A stretch of 6,340 nucleotides of DNA from JBBRMY01 sp038230595 (GCA_038230595.1 JBBRMY010000140.1:1-6340), one strand, 5' to 3'; shown: positions 1-5,520, counted from the stretch's first letter. A program made the numbers and translations. The notes: generated by a model not told the origin, from the letters alone.

Positions 1-63
1 ATATAGATACATATCAAAAGAGATAAAATATAATTCCGAAAAAGAATAATATAGGAATATGTT

Positions 64-102
64 CCCTCCCCTTTTCAATGGGAGGGTTAGGGTGGGGTTA
101 TA
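64..102 (+). repeat. G/C-rich dispersed repeat, copy 1
   Basis: This stretch contains CCCTCCC (64-70) and its reverse complement GGGAGGG (80-86) around a CTTTTCAAT loop, followed by a G-rich tail ending in GGTTATA. A diverged copy lies in the opposite orientation at 6049-6086, with the same CCTTTTCAA centre and GGTTATA tail. In both places a hairpin of the GAC...GTC type follows the tail. It looks like a dispersed intergenic repeat; no gene is nearby for it to terminate on the plus strand. Confidence 0.65.
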
Positions 103-120
103 CATGGGTAATGATTGTTA

Positions 121-146
121 TAGAGACAAGGCGTGCCTTGTCTCTA
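121..146. repeat. Perfect hairpin repeat with TAGAGACAAGGC arms
   Basis: Twelve-base arms, TAGAGACAAGGC (121-132) and GCCTTGTCTCTA (135-146), pair perfectly around a two-base GT loop. The outer ends resemble other hairpins in this window, such as AGACGCG...CGCGTCT at 856-873 and GACGCA...TGCGTC at 6030-6043. This suggests one dispersed family with a variable core. It lies 18 bases past the end of the G/C-rich repeat, an order repeated at the right end of the window. It has no T-run, so a terminator role is unlikely. Confidence 0.7.
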
Positions 147-159
147 CGGTTAGACACAG

Positions 160-187
160 ACCTGACAGGATTAAAAACCTGTCAGGT
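160..187. repeat. Hairpin repeat with ACCTGACAGG arms
   Basis: Ten-base arms, ACCTGACAGG (160-169) and CCTGTCAGGT (178-187), pair perfectly around the loop ATTAAAAA. It lies 13 bases from the previous hairpin and 16 bases beyond the stop of the minus-strand gene at 204-458. It could end that transcript, but there is no T-run after the stem on the minus strand. A dispersed intergenic repeat is the likelier reading. Confidence 0.6.
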
Positions 188-203
188 AGATGTTCTTGTT
201 CCC

Positions 204-458
204 TCAATCAACATTATCCCACTGCACCATCATCCACTTGTTATGCAGGTGATCATGCGATAGCTCGCATGATATTCCCTGTCCCCCGCAAATGAGATGA
301 TAATGCGTGACAACATTATCTCCGATGCGCTCTATCCAAGCTGCTATGAACTTCGTGACAACATACTCGGTGTTCTTATGCCTGAACTTCAGGACATCTG
401 TCTTTAATCCCTTTATCCGGACGATAACTTCGACCGGCTCTAATGCTACCTTATTCAT
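204..458 (-). CDS. Small DUF6504-like protein downstream of dinB
   Basis: This gene encodes 84 residues from ATG at 458 to TGA at 204. No signal peptide or membrane segment is visible. The pattern is EPVEVIVRIKG, then LKFRHKNTEYVVTKFIAAW (about 23-41), then THYHLICG, CELSHD and a closing KWMMVQW. This spacing of hydrophobic strands, a mid-protein W, an 'EL..D' stretch and a final W matches my memory of DUF6504, a small beta-rich domain often encoded beside DinB/ImuB polymerases. The dinB gene lies upstream on the same strand, 427 bases away, which fits that association. The two are separated by large inverted repeats, so co-transcription is doubtful. No Shine-Dalgarno is visible. The molecular role of the family is not established. 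A near-perfect hairpin (252-273) lies inside the coding region. The assignment is by motif pattern only. Confidence 0.55.
   Translation of the reverse strand: MNKVALEPVEVIVRIKGLKTDVLKFRHKNTEYVVTKFIAAWIERIGDNVVTHYHLICGGQGISCELSHDHLHNKWMMVQWDNVD
252..273. repeat. Hairpin inside the small gene
   Basis: Arms ATCATGCGA (252-260) and TCGCATGAT (265-273) pair perfectly around TAGC. The stem encodes part of the SCELSHDH segment of the small minus-strand protein. It may be chance, an mRNA structure, or a dispersed palindrome absorbed into the coding region. Confidence 0.5.
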
Positions 459-513
459 TTTTAAGATCTAATCAAATTCTATAATTTTTTTACTGTTGTC
501 GCGTTTTGAAATC

Positions 514-666
514 AAACCTTATTCTGATTTTTTATCAACCTTAATAGATAGAGAACAAAATAATTCAAACCTTATTACCTTATTTACCGGTATACAATAA
601 GGTAACAAGGTTAGTTTTCAAGAAAAATTTTTCTACTAAGGTTAAAGATAAATCAAAATAAGGTTT
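514..666. repeat. 153-bp imperfect palindrome with nested AACCTTA arms
   Basis: The outer arms 514-545 and 635-666 match as reverse complements at 26 of 32 positions, starting AAACCTTATT on the left. The inner arms 567-583 and 597-613 match at 15 of 17. Both pairs share the same centre near 590, where TACCGGTA (585-592) is itself a palindrome. The segments between the arms pair poorly. The word AACCTTA or its close variant occurs twice in each half. The element fills the upstream region of the small gene at 204-458, starting 56 bases before its ATG. It could be a transposase-less mobile repeat (MITE), a structured RNA or a multi-site operator. No target duplication is obvious. Confidence 0.7.
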
Positions 667-714
667 TCTCTGCATCCGCCGATGTCCCTAAAACATAATT
701 ATTCCCATCCCTCC

Positions 715-761
715 GCCGTTGGTGTTTTAGTTCCGATTTATCGGAACTAAACACCAATGGC
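715..761. repeat. Long stem-loop downstream of dinB
   Basis: The arms pair almost perfectly: TTGGTGTTTTAGTTCCGAT (719-737) against ATCGGAACTAAACACCAA (740-757), with one bulged T. GCC (715-717) against GGC (759-761) adds three pairs across a G-T wobble. It lies 125 bases beyond the dinB stop on the minus strand. It could stop that transcript or protect its 3' end, but no T-run follows on the minus strand, so it is not a textbook rho-independent terminator. A dispersed repeat is equally possible. Confidence 0.6.
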
Positions 762-770
762 CATCACCCT

Positions 771-873
771 CGTTCTGATGCTCCGGCTTCGGAACGCTGC
801 AAAAAGCAGACGCGAGCATCGCGTTTCTACATGTTACAGTACCTTGATTTCCCGAAGACGCGAATACGCGTCT
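771..873. repeat. Cluster of short hairpins before the dinB stop
   Basis: Four small inverted repeats follow each other: CGTTC...GAACG with inner TCCG-GCTT-CGGA (771-796); CTGC-AAAAA-GCAG (797-809); ACGCGA-GCA-TCGCGT (810-824); and AGACGCG-AATA-CGCGTCT (856-873). The last two are followed by TTCTAC or CTCTAC-like tails, as is the hairpin at 121-146, so they appear to belong to one dispersed family. An open frame crosses this block on the plus strand (757-1107), but it overlaps dinB and is not a gene. Confidence 0.5.
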
Positions 874-885
874 CTACTGCCCGTT

Positions 886-2190
886 TCAAAACTTCCCCAC
901 TCCGATCCGTATAATATTTTCTCCGTATTTATTTTTTATTCTGTCAAGCGAGTGATACGGCATTGGAAGCTCTTTCACAAAAAGATCGAGGTTCTCCTCT
1001 TTCACATCTACTTCAAGCTCTGTGACCATAATTCCGAACATCTGCATCTGCAGGTCCTTGTTCGGCTGCTGCATATCCTTGTAAAGATGCAGAGCCGATT
1101 CATATAATTTTCTGTCGTTGTTCGTATACTGCGGCAGTCGGTATTCCGCAACATCATACTCAAGATTTGTAAATCGCAGCACAAGGAGCAGTCGCTTTGC
1201 TATAAGGTTTTTTGCGCGAAGCTTTCTTCCTATGTATTCAACCCTTCTTGCTATTTCCTCTTCGCATTCGAATTTTTTATAGATTGGATATGTCAGCGAG
1301 TGCTGATGCATGAAAGATTTTTCCGCTCTTTCTTTTCTGAATATCTCGACGGTCTCTTCGCCTCTTGCCATTTTGTAATAGACGATGCCGTTTATCCCGA
1401 ATTCTTTTTTAAGTGTCTGAAGATTTGCTTCTGCAAGCTGCCGTATAGTAAAAATTCCATATGAATTCATGCGGCGCTGAATTCTTCTTCCTATTCCCCA
1501 GATCACATCGATGGGTTTCGAATAAAAAATTTTTCCCCTGTCCTGCTGTCTTACTACGCTGAAGCCATCGGGCTTGTTCAGCTTTGTTGCCATCTTTGCA
1601 TAGGTCTTGTTGAATGAAAGACCCATGGAACAAGTCAGGTTTTCCTTTTTCCATATCTGCTTTTTAATTTCGCGTGCGACCTTTTCTGCTTCCTTAAAAT
1701 TTTTATAATGCGAAAGATCAATGAAGCACTCATCGATACTGTACTGCTCTATCGCTTCATCAGGCACGAATTTTTTTGCCATGGAAAGAATGTGAAAAAG
1801 AATGGATTCATATTTCTGTCCGTAGCAAGGGACGAGAATGAGCTCGGGACAATAAAGCTTGGCAAAATAAGTTGACATGGCAATATCGATTCCGAGAGCA
1901 CGGGCTTCATAGGAAGAAGTCATGACAATGCCTTTTGTATTGGTGTCAGGAAGCGAGACAACGCCGACGGGCTTGCCTCTGTAGTTAGGGTTATCGCGCT
2001 GTTCCACCTGGGCGTAGAAAGCATCGAGATCCATGTGAAGAAAAAATCTGTTTTCGTGTTCTTTGAGTGCGAGATTGAATTCCTTAAGGCACGGAAAAGA
2101 ATACATAGGCATCATTCTCACGCGCTTAAAAACGCTGAACGCCTTATCAGTATCTACGGGGTTATAATATGCCGAGCTCGCGAGTTCCAT
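886..2190 (-). CDS. dinB: Y-family DNA polymerase (DNA polymerase IV)
   Basis: The gene encodes a translesion DNA polymerase of 434 residues that copies damaged templates with low fidelity. The catalytic metal ligands are visible: D54 in HMDLDAFYAQVE, and D153/E154 in YSIDECFIDLS. Y59 sits at the steric-gate position. SMGLSFNKTYAKMATKLNKPDG is the conserved palm block, though longer than needed to recognise the family, and WGIGRRIQRRM (231-241) begins the helix-hairpin-helix thumb. The little-finger domain follows. ENLDLF (399-404) resembles a sliding-clamp binding motif. The catalytic domain starts near residue 48, so there is an extension of about 47 residues compared with E. coli DinB. Part of it, PMYSFPCLKEFN, looks genuine, but residues 1-25 could be outside the real protein, with starts at M26, M27 or M29 (2115-2104) as alternatives. 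A perfect inverted repeat covers the ATG at 2190. An SOS role is expected for the family, but no standard LexA box is visible. Confidence 0.96.
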   Translation of the reverse strand: MELASSAYYNPVDTDKAFSVFKRVRMMPMYSFPCLKEFNLALKEHENRFFLHMDLDAFYAQVEQRDNPNYRGKPVGVVSLPDTNTKGIVMTSSYEARALGIDIAMSTYFAKLYCPELILVPCYGQKYESILFHILSMAKKFVPDEAIEQYSIDECFIDLSHYKNFKEAEKVAREIKKQIWKKENLTCSMGLSFNKTYAKMATKLNKPDGFSVVRQQDRGKIFYSKPIDVIWGIGRRIQRRMNSYGIFTIRQLAEANLQTLKKEFGINGIVYYKMARGEETVEIFRKERAEKSFMHQHSLTYPIYKKFECEEEIARRVEYIGRKLRAKNLIAKRLLLVLRFTNLEYDVAEYRLPQYTNNDRKLYESALHLYKDMQQPNKDLQMQMFGIMVTELEVDVKEENLDLFVKELPMPYHSLDRIKNKYGENIIRIGVGKF

Positions 2191-2218
2191 TTACCATAAA
2201 GATATATGGTAAATGGAA
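2185..2218. promoter_or_regulatory. Perfect inverted repeat over the dinB start
   Basis: The 14-base arms TTCCATTTACCATA (2185-2198) and TATGGTAAATGGAA (2205-2218) pair without mismatch around AAGATA. The dinB ATG (2188-2190) lies inside the proximal arm. As DNA this is a good candidate operator for a dimeric repressor. As RNA it would form a hairpin hiding the start codon. It does not resemble the E. coli LexA box (CTGT...ACAG) or the Gram-positive GAAC-N4-GTTC box. If translation begins at M26-M29 instead, it would lie in the 5' leader or promoter. Confidence 0.6.
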
Positions 2219-2303
2219 GACTGTAAAGGAAAATATTTACGCTATGCTAAAAATTTCCTGCAGTCTCAAACAGATGTACTCAAATGGTTAAGCGGATAAT
2301 AAA

Positions 2304-3680
2304 TTATATTACTTCTGAAGTAGTTTTCTGAAGGCTTCTTGCTTTTTCGAGGAGCCAGTCTTTGTAGGAGATGTTAGCGGTTTTGGATAATTGGCATATC
2401 AGGTAATCAATTTCGGAGTCGGGTTTCCCGCTGAGGAGGATGAGCTTTTCGACATAATCTAAGAACGAAGTAAAGCGGGTTCTGCGGAGATCTGATACAA
2501 GAAGATTTTTATTTAAAAAACTTTTATAACTATTTATATATGAAAATGCTTCATCGAAATATCCAAGCTCATAGTATGATCTCACTGTTAGATTTTTTAC
2601 ATCATAAAGATATGTGAAGCTCTCAATATCTATTTTACTTGCGAATTCGAGTGTCTTCCTGAACTCATTCATTTCAAAATAGTAAAATGCATATCCAAGG
2701 TTCTTAAGATTTGAACGGTCAGAAACCTGCAGATGATTATGGGAGTTTTTTAACAGATGATTACACCATTCATATTCCCTTGCTTTCAGTCCACTAAGAA
2801 GAGCACTCCTGAATAATACTGGTCTGAGATAATTTACATTGCTGCTTCTGTAATATTTGTTCTCAATATATGTTTTGAAAACATTGAATAACTCAACTCT
2901 GAATTCCTCTGACTGATCATTATAGGTCGCCTTGTCGATGCAATATGTGATCAGCTTAGAATAATGGAATGAGATCTCATCATTGTTAAGTCTGTAAATA
3001 TTTGAAGTGATCATTTCTTTGTACAGGAAATATTGTTCTGATGTTTTTTCGCTGATCATCATTTTATACAAGGCATAATACAGATCTAGTACATAATCAG
3101 ACTTATTATCCTTCTGAACCACTTTTATTAGCTGAGGTAAATTTACGATCCTTACCAGATCTTCTACATAGCTAATATTCCTATTCACATTCAGCATTTC
3201 ACTGTAGACTATAGCAGAAAGACTGACCTGGATCAAACTCGTAATAAAAAAATTAAACAGATTGTTCATAATATTGCTGAGCAGCTCAAAGCTTTGATCT
3301 GACTCTGCTTTTTTTATTACTTTTCCGTTTAAAGCAATAAAATTAAATTTTTCGATGTCCAGGTAGTAGTCAAGATAAAAATCAAGCGAGTCAGTCCCCC
3401 TGCACATGTGCAATTTTTCCTTGCACTTGTCATACTGATCTTCAAATAATCCTTTCAGCTTTCGTTCAGAAAAAACATCCAGAAGTATTCTTTCCTTTTC
3501 CTTATCTAAGGTCCTTTCAACTATCAGAAATGTATTAGCGCATTGTTCTAACCTTGAAAGCAAACTGCGGATCGTATTGTCATTATATTCTCTGTCAGGT
3601 GTGATCTTTTTATAAAGAGCTTCTTTAGATATTAGAGGACTATCGTAGGCAGGGTGAAATATTTTCAGATGCTTATACAT
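2304..3680 (-). CDS. Uncharacterised helical TPR-like protein
   Basis: This gene encodes 458 residues from ATG at 3680 to TAA at 2304. An in-frame TTG at 3689 would add three residues, but the ATG is preferred. I do not recognise a characterised family. The N-terminus (MYKHLKIFHPAYDSP, then SKEALYKKITPDREYNDNTI) is charged and could fold as a small helical or winged-helix-like domain. Most of the rest is predicted alpha-helical. Residues about 329-396 hold two TPR-like helix pairs (GYAFYYFEMNEFRKTLEFA and RSYYELGYFDEAFSYI). No signal peptide, clear membrane helix or catalytic motif is visible, so a cytosolic scaffold or protein-binding role is possible but unproven. It is rich in K, N, I, L and Y. 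It lies 113 bases upstream of dinB on the same strand. The gap contains the inverted repeat at 2185-2218, so independent transcription of dinB is likelier than a shared operon. It diverges from the secreted small protein gene at 3843. Confidence 0.85.
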   Translation of the reverse strand: MYKHLKIFHPAYDSPLISKEALYKKITPDREYNDNTIRSLLSRLEQCANTFLIVERTLDKEKERILLDVFSERKLKGLFEDQYDKCKEKLHMCRGTDSLDFYLDYYLDIEKFNFIALNGKVIKKAESDQSFELLSNIMNNLFNFFITSLIQVSLSAIVYSEMLNVNRNISYVEDLVRIVNLPQLIKVVQKDNKSDYVLDLYYALYKMMISEKTSEQYFLYKEMITSNIYRLNNDEISFHYSKLITYCIDKATYNDQSEEFRVELFNVFKTYIENKYYRSSNVNYLRPVLFRSALLSGLKAREYEWCNHLLKNSHNHLQVSDRSNLKNLGYAFYYFEMNEFRKTLEFASKIDIESFTYLYDVKNLTVRSYYELGYFDEAFSYINSYKSFLNKNLLVSDLRRTRFTSFLDYVEKLILLSGKPDSEIDYLICQLSKTANISYKDWLLEKARSLQKTTSEVI

Positions 3681-3842
3681 CTTTATCAAACGCCTGTTTG
3701 TGTTAAAGTAGGGAGAGATGAGGAAAGTCTCAAATTTTTTGCTTTCTTCGTGTTATCCGCGAATCATTTCGGATTATTTATATTTTACTCTTTTCCGACT
3801 TCCTGCTAATTTTATTCATTCACAAACAAAACCTTCAACAAA

Positions 3843-4070
3843 ATGAAAACTGCGATCTTAGCTGTTCTATTACTATTTGTTGTCTTATTTACTTCTACAG
3901 AATCGATATATTCAAGATCTTTAGAATCCGTCTCTACCGGTAAAGTTTTCAGTAAAAAAACTTTATTGATGGGAGTTTATACTTATGAGAGAGTTAAAAT
4001 TGATGGGGTTTTTTACACTTATGTTTATTGCGATGGAATACTCGTAGAAGTTATTAAGGAAGAGGAGTAA
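3843..4070 (+). CDS. Small exported protein, function unknown
   Basis: The gene encodes 75 residues. Residues 1-20 form a typical Sec signal: MKT, a hydrophobic core AILAVLLLFVVLF, then a polar STES segment. No lipobox cysteine follows the core, so a soluble exported or periplasmic protein is likelier than a lipoprotein. The mature part ends in a beta-hairpin-like stretch, VKIDGVFYTYVYCDGILVEV (51-70), followed by IKEEE. This recalls the last strands of PepSY-like domains, but the match is by eye and weak. The 40-residue product encoded at 4148-4270 aligns with residues 47-73. The ATG is preceded by CTTCAACAAA with no Shine-Dalgarno, as for its neighbours. A strong terminator hairpin starts 22 bases after the stop, so it is probably a single-gene transcript. 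Confidence 0.7.
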   Translation: MKTAILAVLLLFVVLFTSTESIYSRSLESVSTGKVFSKKTLLMGVYTYERVKIDGVFYTYVYCDGILVEVIKEEE

Positions 4071-4092
4071 AAGAAGAGTAGGTCTGAACTAA

Positions 4093-4126
4093 AACAGGAG
4101 ATGCGCTTGCATCTCCTGTTACTTTT
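4093..4126 (+). terminator. Rho-independent terminator after the small exported protein
   Basis: The 12-base arms AACAGGAGATGC (4093-4104) and GCATCTCCTGTT (4109-4120) pair perfectly around a GCTT loop, followed by ACTTTTT. It lies 22 bases past the stop at 4070. The GAGATGC core recurs in the terminator at 5461-5498. Confidence 0.85.
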
Positions 4127-4147
4127 TAAAGAACCTTTAATTGATTA

Positions 4148-4270
4148 ATGGATAATGAACCACCACTGAGTGAAAGTGATCACACGTATGTTGTTGTTGA
4201 AGTAAACGGGAGGAACTGGGTATTTATATTTGATGGCTTGGGTAATTTGATTGAATTTTATAAGGAATAA
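4148..4270 (+). CDS. 40-residue protein resembling the C-terminal half of its neighbour
   Basis: An ATG at 4148 opens 40 codons ending with TAA at 4268-4270. The product begins MDNEPPLSESDHTY and continues VVVEVNGRNWVFIFDGLGNL, ending IEFYKE. It aligns with residues 47-73 of the 75-residue protein just upstream: shared TY, V-x-(I/V)-(D/N)-G, an aromatic strand, DG, L-x-E and K-E, with small gaps. It has no signal peptide, and an in-frame TGA two codons before the ATG rules out extension. The DG-L-G-N-L-I-E hairpin recalls PepSY-like ends. It could be a true microprotein, or the tail left from a decayed duplicate of the 75-residue gene. A terminator-like hairpin begins at the base after its stop codon, which supports it being, or having been, a transcribed gene. 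Confidence 0.5.
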   Translation: MDNEPPLSESDHTYVVVEVNGRNWVFIFDGLGNLIEFYKE

Positions 4271-4298
4271 AAAAGGATGAATGGTTATTCATTTTTTT
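4271..4298 (+). terminator. Terminator-like hairpin after the 40-codon gene
   Basis: ATGAAT (4277-4282) pairs with ATTCAT (4287-4292) around GGTT. The stem extends through two G-T wobbles and four A-T pairs to 4271/4298, ending in a run of seven T. It follows directly on the TAA at 4268-4270. Its low G+C makes it a weak but plausible rho-independent terminator. Confidence 0.6.
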
Positions 4299-4330
4299 AA
4301 AGAATGTAAATGAATTCATTTCCATTCTTT
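4299..4330. promoter_or_regulatory. 32-bp near-perfect palindrome upstream of the beta-helix gene
   Basis: AAAGAATG (4299-4306) pairs with CATTCTTT (4323-4330), enclosing the full palindrome AAATGAATTCATTT (4308-4321). Only T4307/C4322 does not pair. It abuts the preceding terminator hairpin and lies 51 bases before the ATG at 4382. This position suits an operator over the promoter of that gene, or a second terminator for the gene before it. A possible -10-like TATATT occurs at 4356-4361, but I cannot assign a matching -35. Confidence 0.45.
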
Positions 4331-4381
4331 AATGAATTAATAAAGCTTACTTTGCTATATTCCTAATTCAAATCTACCTCT

Positions 4382-5461
4382 ATGCATTATTCCATTGCTG
4401 CAAGCAATACTCCTCAATTCTTAAAGAACAAAGCTGATGTAATTTGTAATGGAAACGATTCTGCAACTATTAATACTGCTATCAATACTTTGAGATCAGG
4501 CGGATCGTTCTGTATGGGTTCCCTATTTCTCATGGCAGGTGACTACAATATCAATGAATCGATAAAACTATATGATTGCCTGGAGATCACAGGAGCGAGC
4601 ATGCAGCAGACTAAATTAAATTTAAGCAATAACGATTGCTTTATTACTGATGGTCAGGCAAGCTTTGTAAGACTCGGTAATTTTCTTATAAATGGAAATT
4701 CTAATTTCGGATGCGGTATTAACGGAAGCTTTAAGCAATCCACTTTTGAAAGGATCCGAATGATCAATATGAATAACACCGGAATTAAGATCACTCCTTC
4801 CGATGGGAACGATGGTATGCTGAACATAATTCAATACAACGATATAAATGTTATCAGCGATGATGCTGAAGCATTCGGTATAGATATAAACGAAAGGAAT
4901 TACGATACATGGATAATCAACAATAATATCGGCTCAAAGAATGTAAACATAAGAGTAAGCGGCGGACCTTTCAGGATCACCGGAAACCATTGCAACGGTA
5001 CTCCCAATACAAATGACCAGCCGCTTCATAACTTAACTACTGATCTTGGGCTGAACTCTACGATCATTTCCAATAATATTTTTGAAAATGCCAGAGCTGA
5101 TGCCATTCTTCTTTCAAGAGTTAGTAATGATGATCCGGCTTTCAGAGGGAATAATATAAATATCTCAAACAACCTCATTCGCTCTGAAAATCTGGATTCG
5201 GACAATGATTGCTCTATGATCCTTTTTGAAAAAGGAAACGGAGAACAGTATTTCAACGGAGTTACTATTACAGGAAATCTTTTTGAGCAAAGATTAAAAG
5301 CTGATAACAATAATAGCTATCAGTTCAGTATCAGTCTTGATCGCGTTAAAAATGCAGTGATAACAGGCAATGTAATAAATCTTGATGGCAGGACCGGAAA
5401 TACTATTAATAAAACTGCAAAAACTTCAGCGATTACTATTTCAAATAATGCAGTTCATTAA
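4382..5461 (+). CDS. Right-handed parallel beta-helix (pectin-lyase-fold) protein
   Basis: The gene encodes 359 residues. The N-terminal block (residues 4-57) has the pattern common at the start of pectin-lyase-fold and phage tailspike-like proteins: AASNTPQFLKNKADVICNGN, then INTAINTL, a GG turn and L-x-x-G-D-Y-N-I. The rest is a ladder of N-rich turns: I-T-G-N or I-S-N-N at residues 199, 229, 261, 296, 327 and 353, spaced 26-35 residues apart, as expected for beta-helix coils. No catalytic residues for a specific polysaccharide lyase can be named from sequence alone. It may bind or cut a surface polysaccharide. Oddly, there is no signal peptide, no C-terminal sorting domain and no membrane segment. 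A TAA six codons upstream in frame (4364-4366) excludes a longer product. This suits a phage-type structural protein, a non-classically exported protein, or loss of an N-terminal export module. A terminator begins at the stop codon. Confidence 0.88.
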   Translation: MHYSIAASNTPQFLKNKADVICNGNDSATINTAINTLRSGGSFCMGSLFLMAGDYNINESIKLYDCLEITGASMQQTKLNLSNNDCFITDGQASFVRLGNFLINGNSNFGCGINGSFKQSTFERIRMINMNNTGIKITPSDGNDGMLNIIQYNDINVISDDAEAFGIDINERNYDTWIINNNIGSKNVNIRVSGGPFRITGNHCNGTPNTNDQPLHNLTTDLGLNSTIISNNIFENARADAILLSRVSNDDPAFRGNNINISNNLIRSENLDSDNDCSMILFEKGNGEQYFNGVTITGNLFEQRLKADNNNSYQFSISLDRVKNAVITGNVINLDGRTGNTINKTAKTSAITISNNAVH

Positions 5462-5498
5462 ATTAAAAAAGAGATGCGATCACATCTCCTTTTTAATT
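5461..5498. terminator. Symmetrical terminator between convergent genes
   Basis: AATTAAAAA (5461-5469) pairs with TTTTTAATT (5490-5498), and GAGATG (5471-5476) pairs with CATCTC (5483-5488). Only A5470/C5489 is unpaired in the stem; the loop is CGATCA. T-runs occur on both strands, so it can end the plus-strand beta-helix gene, whose last base is 5461, and the minus-strand VOC gene, whose stop lies at 5521. Confidence 0.85.
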
Positions 5499-5520
5499 AG
5501 GACCAAAATTTAAAAGCATA

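Noticed and set aside
59..295. Open frames on the plus strand (59-295 and 78-263)
   Set aside because: They run through the repeat cluster and overlap the better supported minus-strand gene at 204-458; the translations show no family-like pattern.
757..1107. Plus-strand open frame of 116 codons
   Set aside because: Most of it is antisense to the conserved C-terminus of dinB and the rest covers hairpin repeats.
1409..1654. Minus-strand open frame inside dinB
   Set aside because: It is an alternative frame of the polymerase, whose conserved motifs fix the true frame.
2271..2300. tRNA-like D-arm wording (CAAATGGTTAAGCGGATA)
   Set aside because: No acceptor stem, anticodon arm or T-arm sequence follows, so it is not a tRNA and is too short to call a remnant or an attachment site.
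4622..5310. Minus-strand open frames (4622-4834 and 5026-5310)
   Set aside because: Both are antisense to the beta-helix gene and show no recognisable features.
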